DNA of 64,000 nucleotides, taken from Filomicrobium insigne. GTDB lineage: Bacteria; Pseudomonadota; Alphaproteobacteria; Rhizobiales; Hyphomicrobiaceae. How positions within the stretch are numbered: the stretch's first letter is position 1; each line of letters opens with the position of its first letter. Positions 27,355 to 35,634 of the stretch are shown piece after piece. The position numbers and the translations under genes were made by a program. The stretch lies in NCBI RefSeq assembly GCF_900104305.1, contig NZ_FNJC01000002.1, forward strand, positions 62,001-126,000, written 5' to 3'. The notes beneath the pieces were generated by a model. It searched no databases, was not told where the DNA came from, and saw only the letters and a list, made by a program, of their open reading frames with translations.

Positions 27355-27636
27355 ATGGCGAAATCCCCTCAACCACCCTCGCATGAGGAAGCTGAGACCT
27401 TAGCAATCAACGCCTTACGCTTCTTGGCTGACGATCCCACACGCCTCGGCCGGTTTCTGGCGCTCACTGGCCTCGGCCCGGCCGACCTGAAAGCAACCGC
27501 CGGGCAACCTCATTTGCTTGCCGCAGTTTTAGACCATCTGATGCGTGACGAATCGCTCTTATTGGTCTTTGCCGCTGACAACCGCATCCCCCCTGAACGC
27601 ATCGCTGAAGCCCATCGCCATCTCGCCGACCACTGA
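27355..27636 (+). CDS. DUF3572 family protein
   Basis: A 93-residue helical protein. EEAETLAINALRFLADDPTRLGRFLALTGLGPADLKATAGQPHLLAAVLDHLMRDESLLLVFA matches the DUF3572 layout known from alphaproteobacteria, where it often sits beside divK-pleD. No function is established. It is divergent from divK across a 203-bp gap and is followed after 13 bp by the ROK kinase gene. Confidence 0.88.
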   Translation: MAKSPQPPSHEEAETLAINALRFLADDPTRLGRFLALTGLGPADLKATAGQPHLLAAVLDHLMRDESLLLVFAADNRIPPERIAEAHRHLADH

Positions 27637-27649
27637 AAGGCGCGAGACC

Positions 27650-28600
27650 ATGCCGCCCGTTGCCCCAGCCCAGAACATGCGGATTGGAATCGATCTTGGC
27701 GGCACCAAGATCGAAGGGCTGCTATTGGATTGCAAGGGTGTGGAGCTAGCCCGCCGACGCATTGCGGCCCCCAACCATAACTATCAGGCGACATTAGATA
27801 CTGTAGCGGATCTCGTAGACCTGTTGCGCTCCAACGTCACGCACGCGACCGAAACCGTTACCGTTGGCGTCGGAATGCCCGGGTCAATCTCGCCAACCAC
27901 GGACGTTGTCCAGAATGCAAATTCGACATGGCTCAATGGGCAGCCCTTCCACAAAGATCTCGCCGCAGCTCTGGATCTGCCGCTCCGAACAGCGAATGAC
28001 GCCAATTGCTTCGCCCTTTCCGAGGCGATTGACGGAGCAGCCACGAATGCAGCGTGCGTATTCGGCGTCATCCTGGGCACTGGGGTCGGCGGTGGGTTGA
28101 TCCACCGCGGCTCGATCCTCGACGGCCCACGCGCCACCGGCGGTGAATGGGGACACAATCCCCTCCCCTGGCCCAACGCCAGCGAGTATCCCGGACCTGA
28201 ATGCTGGTGCGGCCGTCGCGGTTGTCTGGAAACTTGGGCTTCCGGACCAGGCATGGCTGCAGATCATCAACGCGTAACGGGCGAAAGTTTAACGGCTAAA
28301 GAAATCGCAACGCGCGCCGGCGTCGGCGAACTGGCGGCGACCGCGACGTTAGAGCGTCACGCGTCACGGCTCGCGCGCGGCCTTGCCCACGTCGCAAACA
28401 TTATCGACCCTGATGTCATCGTCTTAGGCGGCGGCCTATCCCAAATGAAGCACCTATACGACGTTCTACCTAACCTGATAGCAGGACATCTCTTCGCCGA
28501 TACCACCACCATCGAGATCCGGCCGCCGAAATGGGGCGACGCGAGCGGAGCCCGCGGCGCAGCATGGCTATGGGATTTAGAAAAAGAGCAGAACCGCTAA
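27650..28600 (+). CDS. ROK-family sugar kinase
   Basis: A 316-residue ROK protein. MRIGIDLGGTKIEGLLLD is the ATP-binding phosphate-1 region, TANDANCFALSEA the catalytic Asp segment, GVILGTGVGGGLIHRG the phosphate-2 region, and CWCGRRGCLETWASGPG (about residue 182) the CxCGxxGCxE zinc motif. It lacks the N-terminal winged helix of ROK repressors, so it is a kinase. Fructose, mannose, glucose or N-acetylglucosamine are possible substrates; the sequence does not decide. ATG 27650 is taken as start, with another ATG 27 bp later. It converges on the DUF1849 gene with two bases between the stops. Confidence 0.92.
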   Translation: MPPVAPAQNMRIGIDLGGTKIEGLLLDCKGVELARRRIAAPNHNYQATLDTVADLVDLLRSNVTHATETVTVGVGMPGSISPTTDVVQNANSTWLNGQPFHKDLAAALDLPLRTANDANCFALSEAIDGAATNAACVFGVILGTGVGGGLIHRGSILDGPRATGGEWGHNPLPWPNASEYPGPECWCGRRGCLETWASGPGMAADHQRVTGESLTAKEIATRAGVGELAATATLERHASRLARGLAHVANIIDPDVIVLGGGLSQMKHLYDVLPNLIAGHLFADTTTIEIRPPKWGDASGARGAAWLWDLEKEQNR

Positions 28601-28602
28601 CG

Positions 28603-29475
28603 TCAGCGCCCCTTTTGGCCCTCGCACTTCGTCTTCTCGAGCAACGTCACGTCCGTGAGCGCACCCTCTACAGCGAAATCACCGTAGTCGATAAACAATT
28701 TTGTCGAGATTCCATTGTCGTACAGTCGAAACGACAGCTCATAGCTCGGCACCGAATCCTGCTGCGTTTCCTGCGGGTCGAAATAACTGATCGCCATAGG
28801 CCATACCGGACGACCTTTGAGGTCGACCTTAGCTTGAACTCCTAAAGGCACCCCTTCGAGGCGCTCGGCCGTCGCAACCTCATGGCCAATGAAAGCATTG
28901 GTGAGATAAACTTTCTCGCCCTTCTCCGAACCATCATAGAGTTCGGCCATCAATACATCTTCCCCACGTTTTGCTGCCGCAATGAGGGCCAGAGAATGCT
29001 GCATGGGAAACATCACGTCGCCGCTGATCTCAAGGCCCTTGTGCCCCGGCTTCGTCAATTGAACCTTAACCGTGTCACCTGACTTCCCACGGTCCGCATT
29101 CCCCTGCGTCGTTTCCTCAAGGTGATCGTTCCGGTACTGGCTCGTGGTGAAGCGTAGCTTCTTGCCTTCCGCCTGCTCCCAGCTCGACGTTCTAAGATCG
29201 TTGATCTGCGCTTCCCCGTCACGGCCGGTTATCCGCGTAACGAAACGCATTTTCTGCGTGTAACCGGCGCAATCACTTCCGACCAGTTCGTAAACCATTC
29301 GCCCCGACATCTCGCTGATACCGGACCCCGGCGACGCACGCGCAAGCGAAATGTCATAAACGGCGCGATGCGGCACGAACTGCACAGCACCCGCGACCGC
29401 CGCAATCGGCATAGAACCGGAAAATGCAAAGGTGAGGACGCCAATCATCAGACCCGAATATCGGAGCGCTGCCAT
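28603..29475 (-). CDS. DUF1849 / EipB-like periplasmic envelope protein
   Basis: A 290-residue exported protein of the DUF1849 family. An N-terminal signal peptide (about residues 1-32, ending in AAVAGAVQF) is followed by RAVYDISLARASPGSGISEMSGRMVYEL. Two cysteines, in VGSDCAGYTQ and near the C-terminus in EKTKCEGQ, match the disulfide pair of EipB, a Brucella periplasmic beta-spiral protein needed for envelope integrity. The N-terminus is set by AGGAGG four bases before ATG 29475; a TTG five codons upstream is less likely. It is convergent with the ROK kinase gene. Confidence 0.9.
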   Translation of the reverse strand: MAALRYSGLMIGVLTFAFSGSMPIAAVAGAVQFVPHRAVYDISLARASPGSGISEMSGRMVYELVGSDCAGYTQKMRFVTRITGRDGEAQINDLRTSSWEQAEGKKLRFTTSQYRNDHLEETTQGNADRGKSGDTVKVQLTKPGHKGLEISGDVMFPMQHSLALIAAAKRGEDVLMAELYDGSEKGEKVYLTNAFIGHEVATAERLEGVPLGVQAKVDLKGRPVWPMAISYFDPQETQQDSVPSYELSFRLYDNGISTKLFIDYGDFAVEGALTDVTLLEKTKCEGQKGR

Positions 29476-29672
29476 CCATCCTCCTGACAAGTGGAGCCAA
29501 ACCAGTCTCTAGCCCCCACATGACACTACTCACGCTTTCCACGCTTGCAAAGAGCCCCTCGCCGTAACCTTATTGTCCGTGTTACAGAAATTCCGAAATT
29601 TCATAGAACCCGGATCGGTGGCAGGAACTTGTCGCCGAAAGGTAGATTTTCGTTTTGAAAGGATCAGCAGCT

Positions 29673-30140
29673 ATGAGCGATGATGTTAAATCCCGCCTCA
29701 AGGCAAAGGGTCTCACCCTCCCGTCCGCTCCTGCAGCCGTCGCCAATTACGTCCCTTATTGTGTGGTCGGCGACTTGTTGTACATCTCAGGGCAGATTTC
29801 CAAAGCCGCAGACGGGTCGCTCATCGCAGGCAAACTTGGCGCTGATCTCACCGTTGAACAGGGTATGGAAGCCGCGGCTGCTTGCGCTCTCAATATTCTG
29901 GCGCAAACCAATGCCGCAGTTGGCGACCTAAACCGTATTGCTCAACTCGTACGGATCACCGGTTACGTCAACGCAACACCGGATTTCACTGACCACCCAC
30001 GCGTCGTAAATGGTGCCTCGGACCTTTTTGTGGAATTGCTCGGCGATGCCGGCCGCCACACGCGCGCCGCCGTAGGCGTCTCCAGCCTGCCGGCAAACTG
30101 CGCTGTCGAAATCGACGCAATTGTTCGCATCAAGGACTGA
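29673..30140 (+). CDS. RidA-family protein
   Basis: A 155-residue member of the RidA/YjgF/Rid superfamily, longer than the 130-residue RidA core and more like the group often called endoribonuclease L-PSP family. Visible are VGDLLYISGQISKAADGSLIAGKLGADLTVEQGMEAAAACALNILAQ and RAAVGVSSLPANCAVEIDAIVRI. In RidA proper, an Arg in the RxxVG(V/A)xxLPxxxxVEI segment binds the enamine/imine substrate; that Arg is present here (TRAAVGVSSLP). The likely role is removal of reactive 2-aminoacrylate-type intermediates. ATG 29673 follows AAGGA at ten bases. The glycerophosphodiesterase gene starts 56 bp downstream. Confidence 0.9.
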   Translation: MSDDVKSRLKAKGLTLPSAPAAVANYVPYCVVGDLLYISGQISKAADGSLIAGKLGADLTVEQGMEAAAACALNILAQTNAAVGDLNRIAQLVRITGYVNATPDFTDHPRVVNGASDLFVELLGDAGRHTRAAVGVSSLPANCAVEIDAIVRIKD

Positions 30141-30196
30141 TACACGGACAAAATTGGATCTGTATCGGTGTCGTGGTGCGAAAGGCAGAAACGCAT

Positions 30197-30967
30197 ATGA
30201 GCAGCTTCGACCGCGAGAAATTTCTTATCCCAATCGCGCATCGCGGCTTGCATGACGAGCGCCAGGGCCGCATCGAGAATACGGCGCCGTCGTTTCTAGC
30301 GGCGATCCAACATGGCTTCGGTATCGAATGCGATATTCGTCCAGCCGCCCTAAGCCGACCGGTGGTATTTCACGATCCGACCACAGAACGACTTCTGGAC
30401 GAAACGCGCACCGTCGCAGATCTCACCCAAGACGATCTTGCAAGGCTGCGCTACCGAGACGGGAAGTCTGCGATACTCACCTTCGACGAATTTCTCCAAC
30501 TCGTCGAAGGGCGCGTTCCGCTTCTTGTTGAGATCAAATCCGAATGGAGTGCGCCTGACGCGGTGTTTCTCAAGGAGGTCATCCGCCTCATACGGGCTTA
30601 TTCTGGCCCATTAGCGCTTATGTCTTTTGACCCAGCCATTCTAAGCTTTGTCCGAGCTCTTGAGCCCACCATTCCCCGCGGCATGATTGCCGCCGCGACA
30701 GGCCCGGAAGATCCCCTGGCGCGAATAGTCGGCGCAGAACGCGCATCGGACCTTTCCAACCTCTTGGAATCTGGCCCGCCCGCACCCGACTGTTACGCCT
30801 ACCGCGTGTGCGATCTCCCCACCCCCGTGACACGTTATGCAAGAGAGATTCACGGCCGCCCGTTCTTTGCCTGGACGGTCCGTTCCCCCGAAGATTTCAG
30901 GACTGCAGCGCGTTGGGCTGACGCCCCAATTTTTGAAGGGCTTTTGCCTCCGGAAAGAATGCCTTAG
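30197..30967 (+). CDS. Glycerophosphodiester phosphodiesterase
   Basis: A 256-residue TIM-barrel GDPD protein, probably cytoplasmic since no signal peptide is visible. IAHRGLHDERQGRIENTAPSFLAAIQHGFGIECDIRPA supplies the catalytic His and the metal-binding Glu/Asp pair; PVVFHDPTTERL supplies the second His, and VEIKSEW the later Glu and Lys. It should cleave glycerophosphodiesters to glycerol-3-phosphate and an alcohol. The frame also has a GTG eight codons upstream. Its end overlaps the end of the convergent unknown gene by four bases. Confidence 0.92.
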   Translation: MSSFDREKFLIPIAHRGLHDERQGRIENTAPSFLAAIQHGFGIECDIRPAALSRPVVFHDPTTERLLDETRTVADLTQDDLARLRYRDGKSAILTFDEFLQLVEGRVPLLVEIKSEWSAPDAVFLKEVIRLIRAYSGPLALMSFDPAILSFVRALEPTIPRGMIAAATGPEDPLARIVGAERASDLSNLLESGPPAPDCYAYRVCDLPTPVTRYAREIHGRPFFAWTVRSPEDFRTAARWADAPIFEGLLPPERMP

Positions 30968-31980
30968 TAAACTCCGCGCGCCCGTCTTGCCTGACGGATC
31001 GAGTTGGCCATCGAGCGATTGCGCCGCTGCTGATAGCTGCGCGCGCTTTTGCGCTCAGGCGTCTTATGTGTTGACGCACGCCGCCGTGAAGTCGCCGGAC
31101 GATCCGCAACAGAAAGTTTTGCGTCCACATCCTGCCCGCCCTTTTCCGTCCGCAAACTGATCTGGACGAGCTCAGGCGAAGCCGCACGGATCACGAACTC
31201 TGAAGTCGGATCCCGCAGCCTTGTTGCAGATCCGATAGGCTGAAGCTTTAGGGGAGCATTCGAACCCGCCCTGATCGGAAGAAGTTCGGGCAATTCGGCC
31301 TGCATCAGCGGCTGCTTCTTTTCGTAGTTCTTCGCAACCGCCACCGGCTCGATCTCTATGGGGCGAGGACCACCCAGCGCCTGACGGCCCTCAAAGTCAG
31401 GACGTCGCGCGATCGAACCCGCCACAAGGTCCATCATAGGCCGCGATGCCGTCTGTCTTACGGCCTCCTGCACAATAACGACCACTGGCCCGGCTATGGA
31501 CGCGGTTTTGACATCGCGAACAATATCCACACCCGTCGTACGGGCGCTCTCAGCAACCCGCGCAGCCGGAAGATCCGGATCAGGACGCCTAACAGGCAAC
31601 CATTGGGCTGTCAGGATATCTTGTGACCGCAGCACTCTTTCCGGAAGCGGCACGGATGCCAAGAGTCTGACACCGCGCTCTGGCAGCGGAATTATCTTAC
31701 GCGATATACTGCGCACGATTTTCGGAGACGACGTCAATGCTACAGCCGTCTGAGGCGACGCGACTTCAAGCGCCGTAGGCGGGCGGCCATCGATAAAACC
31801 AACGGGCGTTTCAAGCGTCCCATCGGGATTAGACCGGCGGCTATCAACCCAGGTGAAAGGCAGCAAGGGCGTGAAGACCCGGCCGCTGACCGACCCTGCA
31901 GATACCGCAAACGTTGCGAGATATCCCCATGTGCTGAGCGCGACCATCGCACACGAAATCAGCACCAGCCCCACTTGCAT
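30964..31980 (-). CDS. Unknown exported protein
   Basis: A 338-residue protein of no family I recognise. Residues 1-32 are hydrophobic (MQVGLVLISCAMVALSTWGYLATFAVSAG), a signal peptide or membrane anchor with no Lys/Arg in its first part. The rest is rich in Pro, Arg and Val, with repeated short LPER/LP segments (IIPLPERGVRLLASVPLPERVLRS) and a strongly basic C-terminus (SRRRASTHKTPERKSARSYQQRRNRSMANS). No catalytic motif is visible. It is divergent from the FemAB-like gene. Start ATG 31980 is the first in frame. Confidence 0.7.
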   Translation of the reverse strand: MQVGLVLISCAMVALSTWGYLATFAVSAGSVSGRVFTPLLPFTWVDSRRSNPDGTLETPVGFIDGRPPTALEVASPQTAVALTSSPKIVRSISRKIIPLPERGVRLLASVPLPERVLRSQDILTAQWLPVRRPDPDLPAARVAESARTTGVDIVRDVKTASIAGPVVVIVQEAVRQTASRPMMDLVAGSIARRPDFEGRQALGGPRPIEIEPVAVAKNYEKKQPLMQAELPELLPIRAGSNAPLKLQPIGSATRLRDPTSEFVIRAASPELVQISLRTEKGGQDVDAKLSVADRPATSRRRASTHKTPERKSARSYQQRRNRSMANSIRQARRARGVY

Positions 31981-32189
31981 AACTCACACTCCCTAGATGC
32001 TAGGGCCGCCTCCATCTCGTGACTACCGCCCAACCGCACGAAAAGATGACCATCACCAAAGCTTGCCCGAACCCCGGCGCATGCGCAATGATGTTGGTCG
32101 GCCTTTCCCCGGCAATGAAGCATTTGCCCCCAGGCGGCTTTCACGCCCTTGAAAATCTAGGCCTGCGAGAAACCAGAAAATCCTCGAGC

Positions 32190-33377
32190 ATGGACCAATC
32201 TCCGACAGTCAAGATCGTCGTCCACCCGTCGATCGCTGAAATCAGCCCAGGCGATTGGGACGCTTGCGCCAATCCCATCGCTGATCGCTTCAATCCGTTT
32301 GTCAGCCACGCCTTTCTCCATATTCTGGAAGAAGCCGGATGCGTTGGACGGGCAGCGGGTTGGATACCGCAGCATCTCGTTCTCACGGGAAGCGAAGGAA
32401 CTGTCGACGGCGTCATGCCCTGCTATGTCAAAACCAATAGCCGTGGCGAATACGTTTTCGATTATGCATTCGCTGACGCCTATCAACGCGCTGGTGGAGC
32501 GTACTACCCGAAGCTTCAGTGCGCAGTCCCCTTTACACCGGTCCCTGGCCCACGCGTCATGGTGCGTCCCGGACCAGATGCCGAAGACAATGAGCGGATA
32601 CTGACCCGAGCGGCGATGCAGCTGGCCCAGCGTCTGGAGCTCTCCTCACTTCACATCACCTTCCTGGAGGCCGATGCATGGAAACGGCTTGGAGACGCAG
32701 GGCTGCTGCAGCGAACCGACCAGCAATTCCATTTCGCCAATGACGGCTACGAAACGTTCGACGATTTTCTAGCATGCCTGGCATCCCGCAAACGCAAGGC
32801 AATCCGCAAAGAACGGGCGACCGCACTCGAGAGTGGCATCACCATTGAACATCTCAGTGGCGGCGACATTAGCGAAGCCCACTGGGATGCCTTCTACGCG
32901 TTCTACACAGACACCGGCGATCGCAAATGGGGAAACCCGTACCTCAATCGGCGCTTCTTCTCTCTTCTCGGAGAACGCCTCGGTGATCATTGTTTGCTGG
33001 TCATGGCCAAACGAAACGACCGCTATATCGCCGGCGCGCTCAACCTTATCGGCGGGGACTGCCTCTACGGCCGCTACTGGGGCACGATTGAACATCACCC
33101 CTTTCTGCATTTCGAAGTCTGCTACTATCAGGCCATCGAATACGCGATTACGCACAGCCTTAAGCGTGTTGAAGCCGGCGCACAAGGCGACCACAAGTTG
33201 GCGCGCGGTTACCTTCCAACCACCACATACTCATTGCACTGGTTCGCTGATCCCGGGCTCTCCGCAGCAGTTGAGCGCTATCTGATTAGCGAACGCCGCG
33301 AAGTTGCAAAGATCGGTACGGCTCTATCCAAATACGCACCCTTCAAGAAAACGGCGTGCGAAGACGAACCCCATTGA
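32190..33377 (+). CDS. FemAB-like GNAT-fold acyltransferase (COG3146 type)
   Basis: A 395-residue protein of the FemAB-like/PF04339 group. Signatures are WDACAN ... FNPFVSHAFLHILEEAGCVG, GVMPCYVKTNSRGEYVFDYAFADAYQRAGGAYYPKLQCAVPFTPVPGPRVM, SRKRKAIRKERATALESGI and FYTDTGDRKWGNPYLNRRFF, with EAGAQGDHKLARGYLPT near the end. Most members are uncharacterised; a role in cell-envelope aminoacyl transfer has been suggested only from the fold. The frame runs 57 codons further upstream, but the conserved start MDQSPTVKI lies at ATG 32190. The HIT gene follows 52 bp downstream. Confidence 0.9.
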   Translation: MDQSPTVKIVVHPSIAEISPGDWDACANPIADRFNPFVSHAFLHILEEAGCVGRAAGWIPQHLVLTGSEGTVDGVMPCYVKTNSRGEYVFDYAFADAYQRAGGAYYPKLQCAVPFTPVPGPRVMVRPGPDAEDNERILTRAAMQLAQRLELSSLHITFLEADAWKRLGDAGLLQRTDQQFHFANDGYETFDDFLACLASRKRKAIRKERATALESGITIEHLSGGDISEAHWDAFYAFYTDTGDRKWGNPYLNRRFFSLLGERLGDHCLLVMAKRNDRYIAGALNLIGGDCLYGRYWGTIEHHPFLHFEVCYYQAIEYAITHSLKRVEAGAQGDHKLARGYLPTTTYSLHWFADPGLSAAVERYLISERREVAKIGTALSKYAPFKKTACEDEPH

Positions 33378-33429
33378 CCGAGGCGGCCCTGCGCCTTAGC
33401 TCTGCAAGGAAATATTGAGGAGGAAGCGC

Positions 33430-33864
33430 ATGAGCAACGGTGCTTACGACGACAACAACATTTTCGCGAAGATCCTGCGCGGCGAAATCCCATCTCATAA
33501 GGTCTTCGAAGATGAAGTCGCCGTGGCCTTCATGGACGTCATGCCTCAGGGCACCGGACATACGCTCGTCCTACCCAAAGCCGCCTCACGCAACCTTCTC
33601 GACGCCGACGAAGAAACCCTCACGGCTTTAATGCCGCGCGTCCAGAAAATCGCGCGTGCCGTGCAGAAAGCCTTCAATGCCGAAGGCGTCACCATCATGC
33701 AGTTCAACGAAGGTGCCGGTGGCCAGACCGTGTTTCACCTCCACGTTCACGTCATCCCGCGCTTTGAAGGCGTTGCGCTCGCGCGGCATTCGGATCAAAT
33801 GGAAAAGCCAGAAGTTCTCGCAGAAAACGCCGAAAAAATTCGGGTGGCACTGCAAGGCCAATAG
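33430..33864 (+). CDS. HIT-family protein (histidine triad)
   Basis: A 144-residue HIT protein: NIFAKILRGEIPSHKVFEDEVAVAFMDVMPQGTGHTLVLPK and the triad FHLHVHVIPRF (about residues 101-111). HIT proteins hydrolyse nucleoside phosphoramidates or dinucleotides; this group resembles HinT-like proteins of bacteria. ATG 33430 is set by AGGAGG seven bases upstream. It may be cotranscribed with the FemAB-like gene. Confidence 0.95.
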   Translation: MSNGAYDDNNIFAKILRGEIPSHKVFEDEVAVAFMDVMPQGTGHTLVLPKAASRNLLDADEETLTALMPRVQKIARAVQKAFNAEGVTIMQFNEGAGGQTVFHLHVHVIPRFEGVALARHSDQMEKPEVLAENAEKIRVALQGQ

Positions 33865-33924
33865 CTTTTGCGCAGGCCAGGCGAACGCGAAGGCTAATGC
33901 GCTATAAGAAGGACCCAATGCGCC

Positions 33925-34566
33925 ATGGCCAGTCTGCTCATTATCGGGGCCAGCCGCGGCATCGGCCTTGAAACGGCCAAAGCGGCTCTTGCTGCCGGGC
34001 ACCGCGTGCGCGCGTTCGCCCGCTCGGCATCGAATATTCCTCTCAGCGATAAAAATCTCGAAAAGTTTCCAGGCGACGCGCTCTCTGCCAACGATGTAGC
34101 ACGCGCACTCGACGACGTGGACGTAGTCGTCCAGGTGCTCGGAGCCGACATCGGCCCGGGCACGATCCTTGGCGGAACGACCCTCTTTTCCGACTCCACA
34201 CGCATCCTTGTCGACGCCATGCAGAAAAGCGACGTGAAGCGGCTGATCTGTGTCACAGGCTTTGGTGCGGGCGATAGCCGCGACGCGTTGGGTCCTCTCT
34301 ACCGCCTCGCGTTCACATTCACACTTCGCCGCATCTACGACGACAAAGATGTGCAGGAGCAGATCATCAAGGCATCGGACCTCGACTGGACCATCGTCCG
34401 GCCGGGATTGCTCCGTGACGGCCGGGCAACGGGCCTCTACCGCGCTCTAACCGATCCCAAGGACTGGCAGCTGACCACCATCCGTCGCACGGACGTCGCA
34501 CGCTTCTTGATTGATGAAGTGGAACAGAACGCGTTCTCGCACAAAACTCCGGTTCTCATTTCATAA
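33925..34566 (+). CDS. NAD(P)-binding protein, atypical SDR (NmrA/YwnB-like)
   Basis: A 213-residue Rossmann protein: LLIIGASRGIGLETAKAALAAGHRVRAFARS is the nucleotide-binding start, VDVVVQVLGAD follows, and the region after VKRLICVTGFGAGDSR leads into LDWTIVRPGLLRDG, the typical atypical-SDR signature in place of the YxxxK catalytic pair. Members act as flavin/quinone reductases or NADPH-sensing regulators; no function can be assigned. ATG 33925 is the first in frame. Its last 11 bases overlap the convergent azlD. Confidence 0.85.
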   Translation: MASLLIIGASRGIGLETAKAALAAGHRVRAFARSASNIPLSDKNLEKFPGDALSANDVARALDDVDVVVQVLGADIGPGTILGGTTLFSDSTRILVDAMQKSDVKRLICVTGFGAGDSRDALGPLYRLAFTFTLRRIYDDKDVQEQIIKASDLDWTIVRPGLLRDGRATGLYRALTDPKDWQLTTIRRTDVARFLIDEVEQNAFSHKTPVLIS

Positions 34567-34900
34567 AGAAGTCAGCGAGAATCAGCAGGACAGCGGCCCC
34601 ACCAACGCCAGCGGCAAGATTGCGGCGCGCGGCAAAGTAAACAGCTATACCGCCCAGGACAGAACCTATCCGAATTTCAAGGCCGATATGCGCCAGCTCG
34701 CCTGCCGGAAATAACAGAAGCCGCATGACAAGTGCCGCAACGAGTGCGGTCGCCACCGCACGCACCCAAACGAAAATCTCGCTGTCAGCAGCAACCCGTC
34801 GTCCGAGATAAAGACCCATCCAGCGCAAGGGTTCGTGAGCCAACATCGCCACGACCAGAAGGACCAGCGCGGCCTGATAAGTCGAAAGGAAGTCGTTCAT
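34556..34900 (-). CDS. azlD: AzlD-family branched-chain amino acid export subunit
   Basis: A 114-residue AzlD/YgaH-type protein with about four hydrophobic segments (ALVLLVVAMLAHEPLRW, AVATALVAALVMRLLLF, IRIGSVLGGIAVYFA and the C-terminal GVGGAAVLLILADF). AzlD partners AzlC in export of branched-chain amino acids or related compounds. Its ATG overlaps the azlC stop by four bases (34897-34900), so the two are translationally coupled. Confidence 0.9.
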   Translation of the reverse strand: MNDFLSTYQAALVLLVVAMLAHEPLRWMGLYLGRRVAADSEIFVWVRAVATALVAALVMRLLLFPAGELAHIGLEIRIGSVLGGIAVYFAARRNLAAGVGGAAVLLILADFFMK

Positions 34901-35631
34901 TCCTTACCAGGCTCCCACAGCTTCTTCTGATATCTACCCGCCACGAATGCCAGTGTGCCGCCAACAAGCCCGCCAAGGAGCAAATCGAAGCCAGGAACAA
35001 GCACGTAGAAGACCGGCCCAAGCATCGTCCCGAAGGTGAGAGCGAGAAAATCCACGCTGGACCGTGCCGTCGCGACCAACGACAGAAAAAAGTAAATCGG
35101 CGTGAGAAACAGAAGCGCGGCAGACAGTATGGGCGGCACTGAACCGGCAATGAGAAAACCGAGAGCAGCTCCCACCAGTGTGGCAAGAACAAACCCCGTT
35201 CCAAGCCCGATGAAATAGCTGAGCCTCAAAGCAGCAGGCCGCGAGGGCAACCGCCGCATCCCCTCAATCCACGCGGTGACCGCTATGAAATGCACCGCCA
35301 CCACCTGCCGCCAATTGGTCCTTTCCTCTTTGATGAGAGGCATCAATGCGACGGTCATCGGCAACAGCCTGATAGCGGTCAGTGCCACTGCAAACGTACC
35401 CGCCATAATAGACCCGCCGCGGGCCAACTGATCCATCATGACCACTTGCGCTGGCAGCGCGAAAAAAATTCCCATCATGAATACGGTATTGAAGAGCGAC
35501 ATGCCGGCGTCGCGCGCCAACGCCCCAAAACCAGCAGCGCTTGCAAACAAGATGAGACCGGGAATGCTGAATGTCCCCAGCAGCCCGCTGCCAAATGCAG
35601 CGAGCTGGTGGCTGCGTCGATTTTCTCTCAC
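34897..35631 (-). CDS. azlC: AzlC-family branched-chain amino acid exporter
   Basis: A 244-residue polytopic protein of the AzlC/YgaZ family: GLILFASAAGFGALARDAGMSLFNTVFMMGIFFALPAQVVMMDQLARGGS is typical, followed by further helices and a basic C-terminus (AGRYQKKLWEPGKE). With AzlD it probably forms an inner-membrane exporter of branched-chain amino acids, or of a metabolite of the upstream gene. The start GTG 35631 lies three bases after the stop of the AICAR-transformylase-like gene, so expression of the three genes is tightly coupled. Confidence 0.92.
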   Translation of the reverse strand: MRENRRSHQLAAFGSGLLGTFSIPGLILFASAAGFGALARDAGMSLFNTVFMMGIFFALPAQVVMMDQLARGGSIMAGTFAVALTAIRLLPMTVALMPLIKEERTNWRQVVAVHFIAVTAWIEGMRRLPSRPAALRLSYFIGLGTGFVLATLVGAALGFLIAGSVPPILSAALLFLTPIYFFLSLVATARSSVDFLALTFGTMLGPVFYVLVPGFDLLLGGLVGGTLAFVAGRYQKKLWEPGKE

Positions 35632-35634
35632 GCG

